This document shows positions 53,877 through 62,790 of a stretch of DNA of 64,000 nt, in pieces. Position 1 is the stretch's first letter. Each line of letters starts with the position of its first letter. The stretch is from Flavobacterium sp. (GTDB lineage: Bacteria > Bacteroidota > Bacteroidia > Flavobacteriales > Flavobacteriaceae): the NCBI GenBank assembly GCA_023251135.1, contig JAHEZJ010000006.1:1-64000 (forward strand), in the 5' to 3' direction. The position numbers and the translations under genes were made by a program. Below the pieces are notes generated by a model, which saw nothing but the letters and a program-made list of their open reading frames with translations, searched no databases and was not told where the DNA came from.

Positions 53877-54374
53877 ATGATTACAATTTCAGAAGCTACA
53901 GTAAGCGATATTAAACTAATTCAGAAAATAGTACATATAACATGGCCGATTACATACGGTGAAATCTTAACAAAAGAACAATTGGTTTATATGTTAGATC
54001 TTTTTTACTCTGAGGAAGCATTAACCGATCAGTTAATTAAAAAAGAGCAATTGTTTTATAGAATTGATGAGAATGATACCAATATCGGATTTATCGGAAT
54101 CGAGCACAATTATAAAGGAAAAGCAGTAACTAAAATTCATAAAATCTACCTTTTACCGGAAACTCAAGGGAAAGGGATTGGCAAAAAAGTTATTGAAGAA
54201 ATTGAAAAACTAGGGGCAGAGAACAATTCGCAGGCATTATCCCTAAATGTTAACCGATTTAATACCGCTCTCGGTTTTTATAAAAAGATAGGTTTTGAGA
54301 TTATCGGAGAGTCAGATCTTGATATTGGAAATGGTTATTTGATGGAAGATTATGTAATGGAGAAAAAATTCTAA
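53877..54374 (+). CDS. GNAT acetyltransferase
   Basis: This 165-residue single-domain GNAT protein has a clear acetyl-CoA loop, ETQGKGIGKKVIEEIEKLG (QxxGxG, near residues 97-115), and the late FNTALGFYKKIGFEIIGES block. Substrate unknown; similar small GNATs acetylate amines or peptides. The gene begins 22 bases after guaC in the same direction, but a functional link to purine salvage is not shown. Confidence 0.85.
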   Translation: MITISEATVSDIKLIQKIVHITWPITYGEILTKEQLVYMLDLFYSEEALTDQLIKKEQLFYRIDENDTNIGFIGIEHNYKGKAVTKIHKIYLLPETQGKGIGKKVIEEIEKLGAENNSQALSLNVNRFNTALGFYKKIGFEIIGESDLDIGNGYLMEDYVMEKKF

Positions 54375-54449
54375 AACAAAATCAGACATGCATTTTAGAA
54401 GGTGAACTGCGACTGAAAACTGCGACTGAGACTGAAGCAAACAACAACA

Positions 54450-55028
54450 TCAACTCACAATCACATCATGTTTAAACAACAAGCCTTTCACTTCTTTCAA
54501 AGCAAAAACAGCTTTTTTCAGTTTGGTTTTTGAGGGATCGATGGTATAATTGTAGCTGGTTTTAAAGTCGGCCTTATTGGCAATGGCTTTGTCAAATTCA
54601 GAGCGATACAGGTCGCAATTGTCAAACAGCACACTTGTGAGGTCGGTAGCCATAAAATCGACGGCAATTAAACTGCAATTGGTAAAGGTTGTTCCTTTAA
54701 TCTTTAAGGTGTAAAATTTCGAAAAATCTAATACGCAATCGTAAAAATGAATTTCAAAGATCAGTTTGTCGCACATGGCAAAATTAACTTCTTTGATTTC
54801 ACAACGGTTAAAAGTAGCGGTACGAAAGGCTACATAATTGATTTTTGCTTCATTAAAAGTACAGTCATTAAAAACACAATCAATAAAAGTAACGGCTAAA
54901 AAAGTACAGGCCGAAAAATTACAATTATTGAAAACACAACATTCGAAATCCTTAAAATTGACATCATCTCTACCGTAAATGATGGTATTGTATTCTTTAT
55001 CAAGGAAATATTGAGATTCTTTTTTCAA
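54450..55028 (-). CDS. Pentapeptide-repeat protein (Qnr-like fold)
   Basis: This protein of 192 residues is almost wholly A(D/N)LXX-type five-residue repeats: DFECCVFNNCNFSACTFLAV, FNDCTFNEAKINYVAF and TNCSLIAVDFMATDLTSVLFDNC, about 16-20 units forming a right-handed beta-helix. No signal peptide is present. Proteins of this type, such as Qnr and MfpA, mimic DNA and bind gyrase; many others have no known role. The unbroken coil and an extended C-terminal helix (DPSKTKLKKAVFALKEVKG) resemble the Qnr/McbG shape, but quinolone protection is not demonstrated. Confidence 0.85.
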   Translation of the reverse strand: MKKESQYFLDKEYNTIIYGRDDVNFKDFECCVFNNCNFSACTFLAVTFIDCVFNDCTFNEAKINYVAFRTATFNRCEIKEVNFAMCDKLIFEIHFYDCVLDFSKFYTLKIKGTTFTNCSLIAVDFMATDLTSVLFDNCDLYRSEFDKAIANKADFKTSYNYTIDPSKTKLKKAVFALKEVKGLLFKHDVIVS

Positions 55029-55362
55029 GGTGATTTTTAAAGATAATTTTCAGACCGAAAAGATACTAATTATACAAGTATTAGCAGGCGATAAATAAAG
55101 ATAATTTTTGATCCCGAAGGGGACTTTCGGATTGAATAGAAAAGAAGGTTAAGACCTTTTGCCTGATACAGTTAAGGAGCTCTGTTTAGAGGTGTTTTTT
55201 GTGAATTTGATATTTTTTGATTCTTAAAATGATAAGTGTTTAATTTTAGGGTTAAATTTTAAGAAAATCTTAGCAGTATTTGATTTGAAATATTTTCTTA
55301 TGAGGGTAATTTGATGTAGTTTTACACTGTTTTTTAAAGTTAAACGTAACAATTAATATTAT
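55029..55362. other. Gene-free divergent region ahead of aspA
   Basis: These 334 bases between the pentapeptide gene and aspA hold a partly paired element near 55112-55135 (ATCCCGAAGGGGACTTTCGGAT). I find no reading frame with support, and no -7 box I would trust. Confidence 0.6.
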
Positions 55363-56772
55363 ATGGGATCAACGAGAAAAGAGCATGATTTTTTAGGGGA
55401 ATTAGACATTCCAAATCATCTATATTATGGTATCCAGACCTTCAGAGCAGTAGAGAATTTTAATATCACAGGAATTCCTATTTCAAAAGAACCTTTATTC
55501 ATTAAAGCATTAGGTTATGTAAAAAAAGCTGCAGCTTTGGCAAACAAAGACTGTGGCGCATTAGACGCTAAGATTGCAGAAGCTATTTGTTATGGAAGTG
55601 ACCAGGTAATTGCAGGTAAATTCGATCAGGAATTTGTAAGCGATTTAATTCAGGGTGGAGCCGGTACTTCGGTAAACATGAATGCTAACGAAGTAATTGC
55701 TAATATTGGTTTAGAATATTTAGGACATAAAAAAGGAGATTATAACTTTTTACACCCAAACAATCACGTAAACTGTTCTCAATCTACAAATGATGCATAT
55801 CCATCAGCTTTTAGAATTGCACTTTACCTGAAAATAGAGAGTTTTATTAAAACTTTAGAAGGCCTTGAAGTAGCTTTTGCTGCAAAAGGAGAAGAATTCA
55901 AAAGTGTCCTGAAAATGGGAAGGACACAATTGCAGGATGCTGTTCCAATGACTTTAGGGCAGGAGTTTAACTCTTATGCTACTACCATTGGAGAAGACGT
56001 TAGAAGATTAAGAGATGCTCAGAGTTTGGTTTTAGAAATCAATATGGGAGCGACTGCTATTGGAACAAGAGTAAACGCACCGGAAGGATACCCTGAAATT
56101 TGCGTGAATTACTTAGCGAAAGAAGTAGGTATTCCATTAACACTTTCTCCGGATTTAATTGAAGCTACAGTAGATACAGGTGCTTATGTTCAGATTATGG
56201 GAACATTGAAAAGAACCGCAGTTAAAATTTCAAAAATTTGTAACGATTTACGATTGTTGAGTTCAGGGCCAAGAACAGGTTTCAACGAAATCAACTTACC
56301 GGCACGTCAACCAGGATCATCTATCATGCCTGGAAAAGTAAATCCGGTAATCCCGGAAGTAGTAAACCAGACTTGTTTTTATGTAATCGGACAGGATTTA
56401 ACCGTAACGATGGCAGCTGAGGCTGGACAATTGCAATTAAATGTGATGGAGCCGGTAATTGCATTTGCAATGTTTACTTCACTGGATTATCTTTCAAATG
56501 CAATTCAGACATTAATCGATAAATGTATTACTGGAATTACTGCAAATGAGGCTCACTGCTACAATATGGTAATGAACAGTATTGGTATTGTAACACAGCT
56601 GAACCCAATTTTAGGGTACGAAGAAAGTGCAAGTATTGCAGGTGAAGCTTTGAAACTGAATAAAAGTGTACATCAGATCGCGGTGATTGAAAGAAAATTA
56701 ATCACACAAGAAAAATGGGACGAAATTTATTCATTGGATAACTTAATCAACCCAAAATTCATTACGAAATAA
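55363..56772 (+). CDS. aspA: Aspartate ammonia-lyase
   Basis: AspA deaminates aspartate to fumarate and ammonia in the cytoplasm. It has 469 residues. It belongs to the fumarase/aspartase superfamily with the signature GSSIMPGKVNPVIPEV; other blocks are QGGAGTSVNMNANEVIAN, NCSQSTNDAYPSAFRI and GRTQLQDAVPMTLGQEF. The aspartase type is preferred over class II fumarase because of NANEVIAN with VNCSQSTND and the length, though the two families are close. It is a single gene ending at the hairpin at 56796-56826. Confidence 0.92.
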   Translation: MGSTRKEHDFLGELDIPNHLYYGIQTFRAVENFNITGIPISKEPLFIKALGYVKKAAALANKDCGALDAKIAEAICYGSDQVIAGKFDQEFVSDLIQGGAGTSVNMNANEVIANIGLEYLGHKKGDYNFLHPNNHVNCSQSTNDAYPSAFRIALYLKIESFIKTLEGLEVAFAAKGEEFKSVLKMGRTQLQDAVPMTLGQEFNSYATTIGEDVRRLRDAQSLVLEINMGATAIGTRVNAPEGYPEICVNYLAKEVGIPLTLSPDLIEATVDTGAYVQIMGTLKRTAVKISKICNDLRLLSSGPRTGFNEINLPARQPGSSIMPGKVNPVIPEVVNQTCFYVIGQDLTVTMAAEAGQLQLNVMEPVIAFAMFTSLDYLSNAIQTLIDKCITGITANEAHCYNMVMNSIGIVTQLNPILGYEESASIAGEALKLNKSVHQIAVIERKLITQEKWDEIYSLDNLINPKFITK

Positions 56773-56795
56773 GAGAATCACTCTATTGATACAAG

Positions 56796-56826
56796 GCCGG
56801 CATTGTTTTAATGTCGGCTTTTTTTA
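56796..56826 (+). terminator. Terminator of aspA
   Basis: GCCGGCATT/AATGTCGGC around GTTTT (one wobble) is followed by seven T's. Confidence 0.9.
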
Positions 56827-57064
56827 TGAAGTAAAGATGAATTTTCTTTTGCTTTGCGAAGGAGACTGGCAGCAACATTGCACTTTAATTTTAAGAAGCA
56901 ACACCGCAACGCTCAGGAAACATTTAGATCGAAAAGCAATTCTTTGGACTTGTTTTTTTGAGGAAAATATAACCTATTGTTCATAATTAAATCATAATTT
57001 ATAACTATTGTGATTTATATTTTTAAAGTCAATCCTTATTTTTGCTGTTCATACCTGAACTAAG

Positions 57065-57739
57065 ATGAAATTACTGATAGTAGAAGACGAACCAAATCTT
57101 TTGTCCATTTTAAGGAAAGGATTTGCCGAAAACAATAATGAAGTAAGTGTGGCTCTGGATGGCAGAACTGCTCTGGAAATGATCCACAATTATAATTTTG
57201 ATGTTGTTGTTTTAGATGTAATGCTTCCCGATATTAACGGAATAGAGATTTGCAGAAGACTTCGCGCCAGTAAGAATTTTGTTCCGGTATTACTATTAAC
57301 CGCTCTTGGAACTTCAGAAAATATTGTGACCGGACTTAATGCAGGTGCCGATGATTATTTGGTAAAGCCTTTTAAATTTGGAGAACTTGACGCCAGAGTA
57401 AATGCACTGCACCGCAGAGCCCATCAGGACACCGAAAAGGTAGACACCATAACCATTGGCGATTTAGAAATAAACGGTCGTGCCAAAACAGTCAAAAGAG
57501 AAGGAGAATCGATCATTCTGACAGCCAAAGAGTTTAAACTATTGTACTACCTGGCTAAAAATAGCGGACGTATCGTTTCCCGGGACCAAATCTTAGACAA
57601 TGTCTGGGATATTAATTTTGATATGAACACCAATGTTGTTGATGTTTACATCACTTATTTAAGAAAAAAAATCGATAAACCTTTTGAAACCAAACTCATC
57701 CACACCATGAAAGGTCTGGGCTACGTGATACAACCATAA
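57065..57739 (+). CDS. OmpR/PhoB-type response regulator
   Basis: This regulator of 224 residues has a receiver with acidic pair E7/D8, phospho-acceptor Asp51 in DVVVLDVMLPDINGIE, and Lys in DDYLVKPFKFGELDARV. A winged-helix Trans_reg_C domain follows (about 128-222: ILTAKEFKLLYYLAKNSGRIVSRDQI, and NVVDVYITYLRKKID). It binds promoter DNA as a dimer when phosphorylated. It begins 28 bases after a TATTTTTG box (57037-57044) and is followed one base after its stop by its kinase gene. The neighbouring UspA-like and bestrophin genes may be co-regulated. Confidence 0.95.
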   Translation: MKLLIVEDEPNLLSILRKGFAENNNEVSVALDGRTALEMIHNYNFDVVVLDVMLPDINGIEICRRLRASKNFVPVLLLTALGTSENIVTGLNAGADDYLVKPFKFGELDARVNALHRRAHQDTEKVDTITIGDLEINGRAKTVKREGESIILTAKEFKLLYYLAKNSGRIVSRDQILDNVWDINFDMNTNVVDVYITYLRKKIDKPFETKLIHTMKGLGYVIQP

Positions 57740-57740
57740 T

Positions 57741-59138
57741 ATGGATATAAGAAAAAAAATAACATACACTTATGTAGCCTTGTCGAGCTTTAGTACATTA
57801 CTTCTATGTATTGTTGTTTTTGTTCTGTTCAGAGAAAATAATCGCTACCACTTCTTAAAAAGACTGGAAGACAGAGCTAAAATTGTAGCCTCTATTCATT
57901 TTCAGAACGATCCCGAAAAAATAAAATACTACAGTAATCTTAAAAAAAATGGACTGGAGGAGCTGATTGAGGAAGAAGAATTTGTTCTAAAAATAAACAG
58001 CGCCAATAGTTTTGATTACAACACCAAACTGAATTTACCGAACGAGTTTTACACCAATATTTTAAATACCGGGAGAGACTATTTTGAGAAAGAAAACAAA
58101 TATTATTTAGGTCAGGTTTTTACAGAGAACAACCAAAAATACATCGTAATTGTAGGTGCCCGTGATCGAAAAGGCCCGACAACGACAATTTATATTGTAA
58201 AAATCATGTTGTTCGGAGGGATTGGATTCATATTTTTAGCCTTCTTTTTGGGACGTTTTTTAGCCAAAAGAGTGATCAATCCGGTGGCGAGAATTACCAA
58301 AGAGGTGAACAGAATCAGTGCGTCTAATCTTCACAACCGCTTGCCGGAAGTCAAAAACTCTGATGAGATCTCAGACCTTACGGAAACCTTCAATGACATG
58401 CTGGACCGTTTGGAAACCTCATTTGAGATACAGGCCAACTTTATAAATAATGCGTCACACGAATTAAAAACGCCAATTACAACAATTATAGCGGAGTCGG
58501 AAATTATGCTTTTTAAAGAAAGAGAAATTCCGGAATACATTCAGTCTTTAGAAAACATTTATAGTCAGGCCTCGCGATTAGGAAATCTGACCAAAAGTTT
58601 GTTGAAGCTTACCCAGACGGGCTACGACGGTAAAAAGCAGGTTTTGGATATTGCCAGAATCGACGAAGTTCTGATGGATGTAAAGTCAGATCTGGATAAA
58701 ATTTATCCGGACAACCGCGTCAGCATCAAGCTGAACTTTGCTCCTAAAGACTCTAATTTACTTTTAATTCCGTGCAACAAACCGCTTTTAGAACTTGCCA
58801 TTAATAACATTATTACCAATGGTGTAAAGTATTCGGATAACAACGAGGTTTTTGTAACGCTTTCTGCCAATCAGGATTGGATTAAAGTAGCCATCAACGA
58901 TATAGGGATTGGTATTCCGCCGGAAGACATTCCGCATTTGTACGAGCCTTTCTTTAGAGGTAAAATTGCAACCAAATATATTGGTTATGGTTTGGGGCTT
59001 CCATTGGCTTCAAAAATTATCCGCATGCATGATGGTGAGATTCAGGTACAGTCTGAACAAAACAAGGGGACTATCGTAACCATTGTCTTCAATAAAACAA
59101 ACACGAAGAAAACCAACATTAAAAATTCTAATCTTTAA
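57741..59138 (+). CDS. HAMP-domain sensor histidine kinase
   Basis: This inner-membrane kinase of 465 residues has two membrane helices (about 8-28 and 150-172) that frame a periplasmic domain of about 120 residues without a clear PAS or Cache motif. HAMP covers about 170-222 (FLAKRVINPVARITKEVNRIS). HisKA has its phospho-acceptor His240 in INNASHELKTPITTIIAE. HATPase_c ends the protein: N-box NNIITNGVKYS, G1 VAINDIGIGIPPEDIPHLYEPF and G2 GYGLGLPLASKI. Regulator and kinase genes are adjacent, so the pairing is firm. Confidence 0.95.
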   Translation: MDIRKKITYTYVALSSFSTLLLCIVVFVLFRENNRYHFLKRLEDRAKIVASIHFQNDPEKIKYYSNLKKNGLEELIEEEEFVLKINSANSFDYNTKLNLPNEFYTNILNTGRDYFEKENKYYLGQVFTENNQKYIVIVGARDRKGPTTTIYIVKIMLFGGIGFIFLAFFLGRFLAKRVINPVARITKEVNRISASNLHNRLPEVKNSDEISDLTETFNDMLDRLETSFEIQANFINNASHELKTPITTIIAESEIMLFKEREIPEYIQSLENIYSQASRLGNLTKSLLKLTQTGYDGKKQVLDIARIDEVLMDVKSDLDKIYPDNRVSIKLNFAPKDSNLLLIPCNKPLLELAINNIITNGVKYSDNNEVFVTLSANQDWIKVAINDIGIGIPPEDIPHLYEPFFRGKIATKYIGYGLGLPLASKIIRMHDGEIQVQSEQNKGTIVTIVFNKTNTKKTNIKNSNL

Positions 59139-59221
59139 TCTTAGAAAATTCTAATTAGGGGTTAAGACCCTTCTAATTTGCCGGGAGTTATTTTGTATGT
59201 ATAAACTAAACGATTATACTT

Positions 59222-59944
59222 ATGAAAAATTTCCTTATACCTACGACTTTAAAAGACGATACAATTTGTGCTGTAAAATCAGCCATTGGTCAGGCAAAAG
59301 ATTCAGATTGTGAAATTATTCTGATGTTGGTTTCAGACACTCCTGATGCCTTTTCGTCCTCTAACTTTTTACGTGAAATGCGTACCGGACTTACAGCAAG
59401 TCAGGAAGAAGTATTAGAAACGTGCCGATACATTATTGAGCACACACCCAATTGTAAAATAAAAGTACACAATCAATACGGACTTTCTTCTCCAATCTTT
59501 AAACGCATTATCGATGTTTTTGCGATAAAACTGGTAGTGCTTACCAACTCTTACAAGCAAGAAACAAAACGTATCCATCAATACCTTGTACAGTTAGCCG
59601 GAAACCAAAAATGTCCTATTTTACATTTAGGTTCAGAGCAATACAAAGAGGACTTCAATAAAGCACTTTATATCGAAAACGGCCGTGCCAATATGCATGT
59701 TAAAGATGTTCAGCAATTTTTGAACAACAATTTTTCGTTCGAGATTGTAAGCCAGACTTCCAAATTTGAGGACGACTACGAAAATTTTGCTCCTTACTTA
59801 TCAGAGGCGATTTCCAAATACGATATCGATTTGCTGGTAGAAACCCGTAAAGGAGAGAAAATTCAATTCAAAAAAAATAAAAAAGAAACTATAAACGATA
59901 AACTGGGACTTCCGGTACTGTCGCTCTACGAAGAACTGGTATAA
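59222..59944 (+). CDS. UspA-like protein
   Basis: This protein of 240 residues has an N-terminal half that resembles a universal-stress-protein fold (MKNFLIPTTLKDDTICAVKSAIGQA, then IDVFAIKLVVLTNS and CPILHLGSEQY); a second such half is weaker (YLSEAISKYDIDLLVE, LGLPVLSLYEEL). The ATP-binding G-x2-G-x9-GS motif is not clear, so nucleotide binding is uncertain. It lies between the kinase gene (83 bases) and the bestrophin gene (49 bases), all in one direction. A stress or channel-related role is plausible and inferred from neighbours only. Confidence 0.6.
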   Translation: MKNFLIPTTLKDDTICAVKSAIGQAKDSDCEIILMLVSDTPDAFSSSNFLREMRTGLTASQEEVLETCRYIIEHTPNCKIKVHNQYGLSSPIFKRIIDVFAIKLVVLTNSYKQETKRIHQYLVQLAGNQKCPILHLGSEQYKEDFNKALYIENGRANMHVKDVQQFLNNNFSFEIVSQTSKFEDDYENFAPYLSEAISKYDIDLLVETRKGEKIQFKKNKKETINDKLGLPVLSLYEELV

Positions 59945-59993
59945 AACCAGGTTTCTTCCCAAAAAAATAGAAGTTTAATTTAAACTGAAAAAT

Positions 59994-60941
59994 ATGTTAT
60001 TAAAGAAAAGAATTCCAATGAGGTACGTTCTCGGGAAAATTAAAGTGGAATTGTGCCTTGTAATGACTTACACCATTTTATTCGAGATATTTCACCATTA
60101 TTTCATCAATGTTGCTATCGAAATACCCATCGCTATTCCAACAATGGTGGGTACTATTATATCCTTATTATTAGCTTTTAAATCCAATCAGGCCTACGAC
60201 AGATGGTGGGAAGCACGTATCATTTGGGGATCGATCGTAAATGAATCGAGAACGCTGGTACGACAAATGTTGACTTTTTATAAAGATCCGGGCTTTTCGG
60301 TAGAGGCAAACGAGTTCAAAGAAAACTTTACCAAAAGACAAATAGCCTGGTGTTACAGCTTAGGGCAGGCCTTGCGTAACAAAGATGCCATAAAGCCCAT
60401 TAAAGATTTAATTAGCGAAGAAGAACTGAATTTTGTCAAAAATCATCAGAATATTCCAAATGCCATCTTGTTACTTCATGGTAGAGATCTTAGAATTGCT
60501 AAGAAAGAAAAACGCCTAAACGCTTACCAACAGGTAGAAATTGACAACACCTTATCAAGATTGTGTGATGCCATGGGGAAATGTGAGCGTATTAAGAATA
60601 CGATTTTTCCAACCACTTACAGCATGTACATCAGAATGACTTTGTGTTTGTTCATACTGTTATTACCTTTTGAACTGATCAGTTTGTTGAGCTGGTTTGC
60701 TGTTCCGTTAATTACTATTATCGGAGGAACGTTCTTTTTGATTGAAAAAATGGCAATTCATTTACAAGATCCGTTCGAAAACAGACCAACAGATACACCT
60801 GTTACGGCAATTTCGAATACAATTGAAAAGAATCTGATGCAAATGTTAAACGAGTATCAAAGCGAATTTGATATTATCAAAGAGTTTGATCTTAAACCCG
60901 ATTTAAAGAAAGCGGAAAACAACGCTTATTTTGTTTTATAA
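59994..60941 (+). CDS. Bestrophin-family ion channel
   Basis: This protein of 315 residues of the bacterial bestrophin (UPF0187) family forms a pentameric channel in the inner membrane. Evidence: GTIISLLLAFKSNQAYDRWWEARIIWG near residue 60-85, the family RWWEAR block; helices at about 15-45, 48-68, 208-230 and 232-250; and the late AIHLQDPFENRPTDTPVTAIS block. Characterised bacterial members conduct cations while animal ones pass anions, so selectivity is not certain here. It may be part of one unit with the preceding UspA-like gene. Confidence 0.93.
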   Translation: MLLKKRIPMRYVLGKIKVELCLVMTYTILFEIFHHYFINVAIEIPIAIPTMVGTIISLLLAFKSNQAYDRWWEARIIWGSIVNESRTLVRQMLTFYKDPGFSVEANEFKENFTKRQIAWCYSLGQALRNKDAIKPIKDLISEEELNFVKNHQNIPNAILLLHGRDLRIAKKEKRLNAYQQVEIDNTLSRLCDAMGKCERIKNTIFPTTYSMYIRMTLCLFILLLPFELISLLSWFAVPLITIIGGTFFLIEKMAIHLQDPFENRPTDTPVTAISNTIEKNLMQMLNEYQSEFDIIKEFDLKPDLKKAENNAYFVL

Positions 60942-60974
60942 TTATGTGAATTGATTTTGGTTTCTCAATTTGTG

Positions 60975-61017
60975 AACTGGACACCGCTTTGTTAATGCGG
61001 CTGTCCAGTTTTTTTAT
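60975..61017 (+). terminator. Terminator of the bestrophin gene
   Basis: A 9-bp stem AACTGGACA/TGTCCAGTT continues, past a one-base bulge, into CCGC/GCGG. A run of T's follows. Confidence 0.88.
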
Positions 61018-61134
61018 GTATTTAACCCGTTGGGTGTGAAATGTGAAATGTGAGATGTGAGTTGTGAGTTGTGAAATGCGACTGTAAACTCTGAAAAGAT
61101 GGATACAGCATCTATATTATGTGCTGAAACAATC

Positions 61135-61198
61135 GCCACAGATTAAAAAGATTTAAAAAAAATCTGCATAATCTGCGAGATCTGCGAGAAAAACACAG
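61135..61198. repeat. CACAGATT...AATCTG palindromic element
   Basis: GCCACAGATTAAAAAGATTT on the left pairs in part with AAATCTGCATAATCTGCG on the right. It belongs with 25863, 44373 and 48832. Confidence 0.6.
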
Positions 61199-61271
61199 AT
61201 GTGAAATGTGAATTGTGAGATGCGACTGTATACTGCGACTGTAAACTGCGACTGCAAACTGTGACTATAAA

Positions 61272-62690
61272 CTACTGATCAATCAATTTGCCCAAGGTTT
61301 GTATAGAAGTTCTCAATTCATTGCTCCACGGCAGACCAAAACTCAATCGCATGCAATTTGAAAATTGATTCTGAAAAGTAAAAATCCGTCCCGGTGCAAA
61401 ACTAATCTTGTGCTGCATGGCCAAATGATAAAAAGCGGCTGTATCAACATTTTTATCGAGCTCAATCCAAAGAAAAAAACCTCCCTGTGGCTGACTTACC
61501 TTTGTTCCTTTTGGAAAGGATTCTAAAACCGTATTGATATAATTGTTGCAATTGTGATTCAGTATCTGGCGTATTTTTCGAAGGTGATTCTCATATCTTC
61601 CATTTTTTAAAAAGTCACCAACCACCTGATGTGTAATGGTAGGAGTGGAGAGCGTATGATAAATTTTATTGCGCAGAATTTCCTTTTTGAATTTACCCGG
61701 TGAAACCCAGCCTACGCGATAGCCCGGTGCCAGCGTTTTTGAAACCGAACTGCAGCACAGTACAATTCCGCTTTCGTCATAGGTTTTGCAGTTTGTTGGA
61801 CGGCTCGAGCCAAAGTACAAATCGCCGTGAATATCGTCCTCAATCAGCGGAATGTTGTAAAACTCCATTAATCGAACCACTTCCTTCTTATGTTCAGTGG
61901 GCATCATGCTTCCCGACGGATTGCTAAAGTTGCTCATCAGCAAACAGAGTTTCACTTTTTTAGAAGAAAGCGCTTTTTTTAAAGCTTCCAATTCTATTCC
62001 CGTGGTCATATTAGTAGGCAGTTCCATAATATACAATCCCAGCGATTTGGCGAGCTGCAGGATACCAAAATAAGCAGGACTTTCTGTGATAATGGTATCT
62101 CCCGGTTTGGTAAGTGTCATCAAACAATGAGAGATAGCACTTGTACAACCCGGCATCGTAATAATATCCCTTTCGGTTAAAGAACCGCCCCAGGTAAAAG
62201 ACCAGCGTGCAATTTCTTTTCTCAAATTCAGATTGCCCTGTACCTGTTCGTAGCTGGTGCCGCTATTGGGAAGCTGTCGCATAGCCTGCAGCATTCCTTT
62301 GTTTAATTTAGCGATAGGAAGCAGTTCGTTTGAAGGAAACCCCAAAGAAAGCATCGTTATATTGGGATCTGTCATATTACCGTACACCTGATCGATTAAA
62401 TCTTCCCGGTCTATGTTGGCACATTTTAAAATAGGACTGCTCGGTGTGGGTTCGGGAATAGTTCGGGCCGAAATATTACTTACATAATAACCGGATTGAG
62501 GCCTCGATTCGATAAGAGACCGGCTCTCAATCTCATAATAAGCTTTGCTTACCGTGCTCATGCTGTAGCCCGTTTCGGCACATACTTCGCGTATAGAAGG
62601 CAGTTTATCACCAACGCTTAAAACGCCCGATTTTATTTGCTTTTCAATTCGGTCTGCAAACTGCAGATACAAGTAATTTGAATTTTTCAT
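61272..62690 (-). CDS. MocR/GabR-type regulator: GntR helix-turn-helix joined to an aminotransferase fold
   Basis: This protein of 472 residues begins with a winged-helix GntR domain (about 8-75: QIKSGVLSVGDKLPSIREVC, GYSMSTVSKAYYEIESRSLI). The remaining 380 residues are a class I aminotransferase-like domain with the PLP lysine in CCSSVSKTLAPGYRVGW and the Asn/Asp region NFSNPSGSMMPTEHKKEV. Proteins of this form are PLP-dependent transcription regulators of amino-acid, GABA or vitamin B6 genes. It is divergent from a RarD/EamA gene with 100 bases between, the usual arrangement for a regulator and its target transporter. Confidence 0.94.
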   Translation of the reverse strand: MKNSNYLYLQFADRIEKQIKSGVLSVGDKLPSIREVCAETGYSMSTVSKAYYEIESRSLIESRPQSGYYVSNISARTIPEPTPSSPILKCANIDREDLIDQVYGNMTDPNITMLSLGFPSNELLPIAKLNKGMLQAMRQLPNSGTSYEQVQGNLNLRKEIARWSFTWGGSLTERDIITMPGCTSAISHCLMTLTKPGDTIITESPAYFGILQLAKSLGLYIMELPTNMTTGIELEALKKALSSKKVKLCLLMSNFSNPSGSMMPTEHKKEVVRLMEFYNIPLIEDDIHGDLYFGSSRPTNCKTYDESGIVLCCSSVSKTLAPGYRVGWVSPGKFKKEILRNKIYHTLSTPTITHQVVGDFLKNGRYENHLRKIRQILNHNCNNYINTVLESFPKGTKVSQPQGGFFLWIELDKNVDTAAFYHLAMQHKISFAPGRIFTFQNQFSNCMRLSFGLPWSNELRTSIQTLGKLIDQ

Positions 62691-62696
62691 AAAAAT

Positions 62697-62740
62697 AACT
62701 GTTATGGTGCAATTTACAAAAACTGTATCTGTATTGCTGT
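62697..62740. promoter_or_regulatory. Candidate operator between the MocR and EamA genes
   Basis: AACTGT occurs at 62697-62702 and 62721-62726 (24 bases apart), with further CTGT at 62729 and 62737. An inverted GCAAT/ATTGC pair is at 62709-62713 and 62733-62737. MocR proteins commonly bind repeats in such a divergent gap. Confidence 0.45.
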
Positions 62741-62790
62741 TTTATTTTTTAGAAATTTGCTTTAATAGAAAACTAATCCAAAAATAATTC

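Larger units (their letters stand above)
60942..61271. other. Gene-free stretch with terminator and word repeats
   Basis: It holds the hairpin at 60975-61017 (AACTGGACA/TGTCCAGTT with inner CCGC/GCGG, then T's) that ends the bestrophin gene, GTGAAATGTGAGATGTGAGTTG words, a CAGATT/AATCTG palindromic element at 61135-61198, and four ACTGCGACTGTAAACT-like copies at 61216-61262. No coding frame is supported. Confidence 0.75.

Noticed and set aside
54450..55028. Calling the pentapeptide protein a quinolone-resistance determinant
   Set aside because: The repeat fold is clear, but no residue in the sequence demonstrates gyrase binding; many pentapeptide proteins have other or unknown roles.
56786..56986. 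A 66-codon frame between aspA and the response regulator
   Set aside because: Its start overlaps the aspA terminator hairpin and the translation shows no recognisable pattern; I judged it a chance frame.
61216..61262. ACTGCGACTGTAAACT repeats, possible short CRISPR or integration site
   Set aside because: The copies follow each other directly with base changes and no spacers; no integrase or tRNA end lies nearby.
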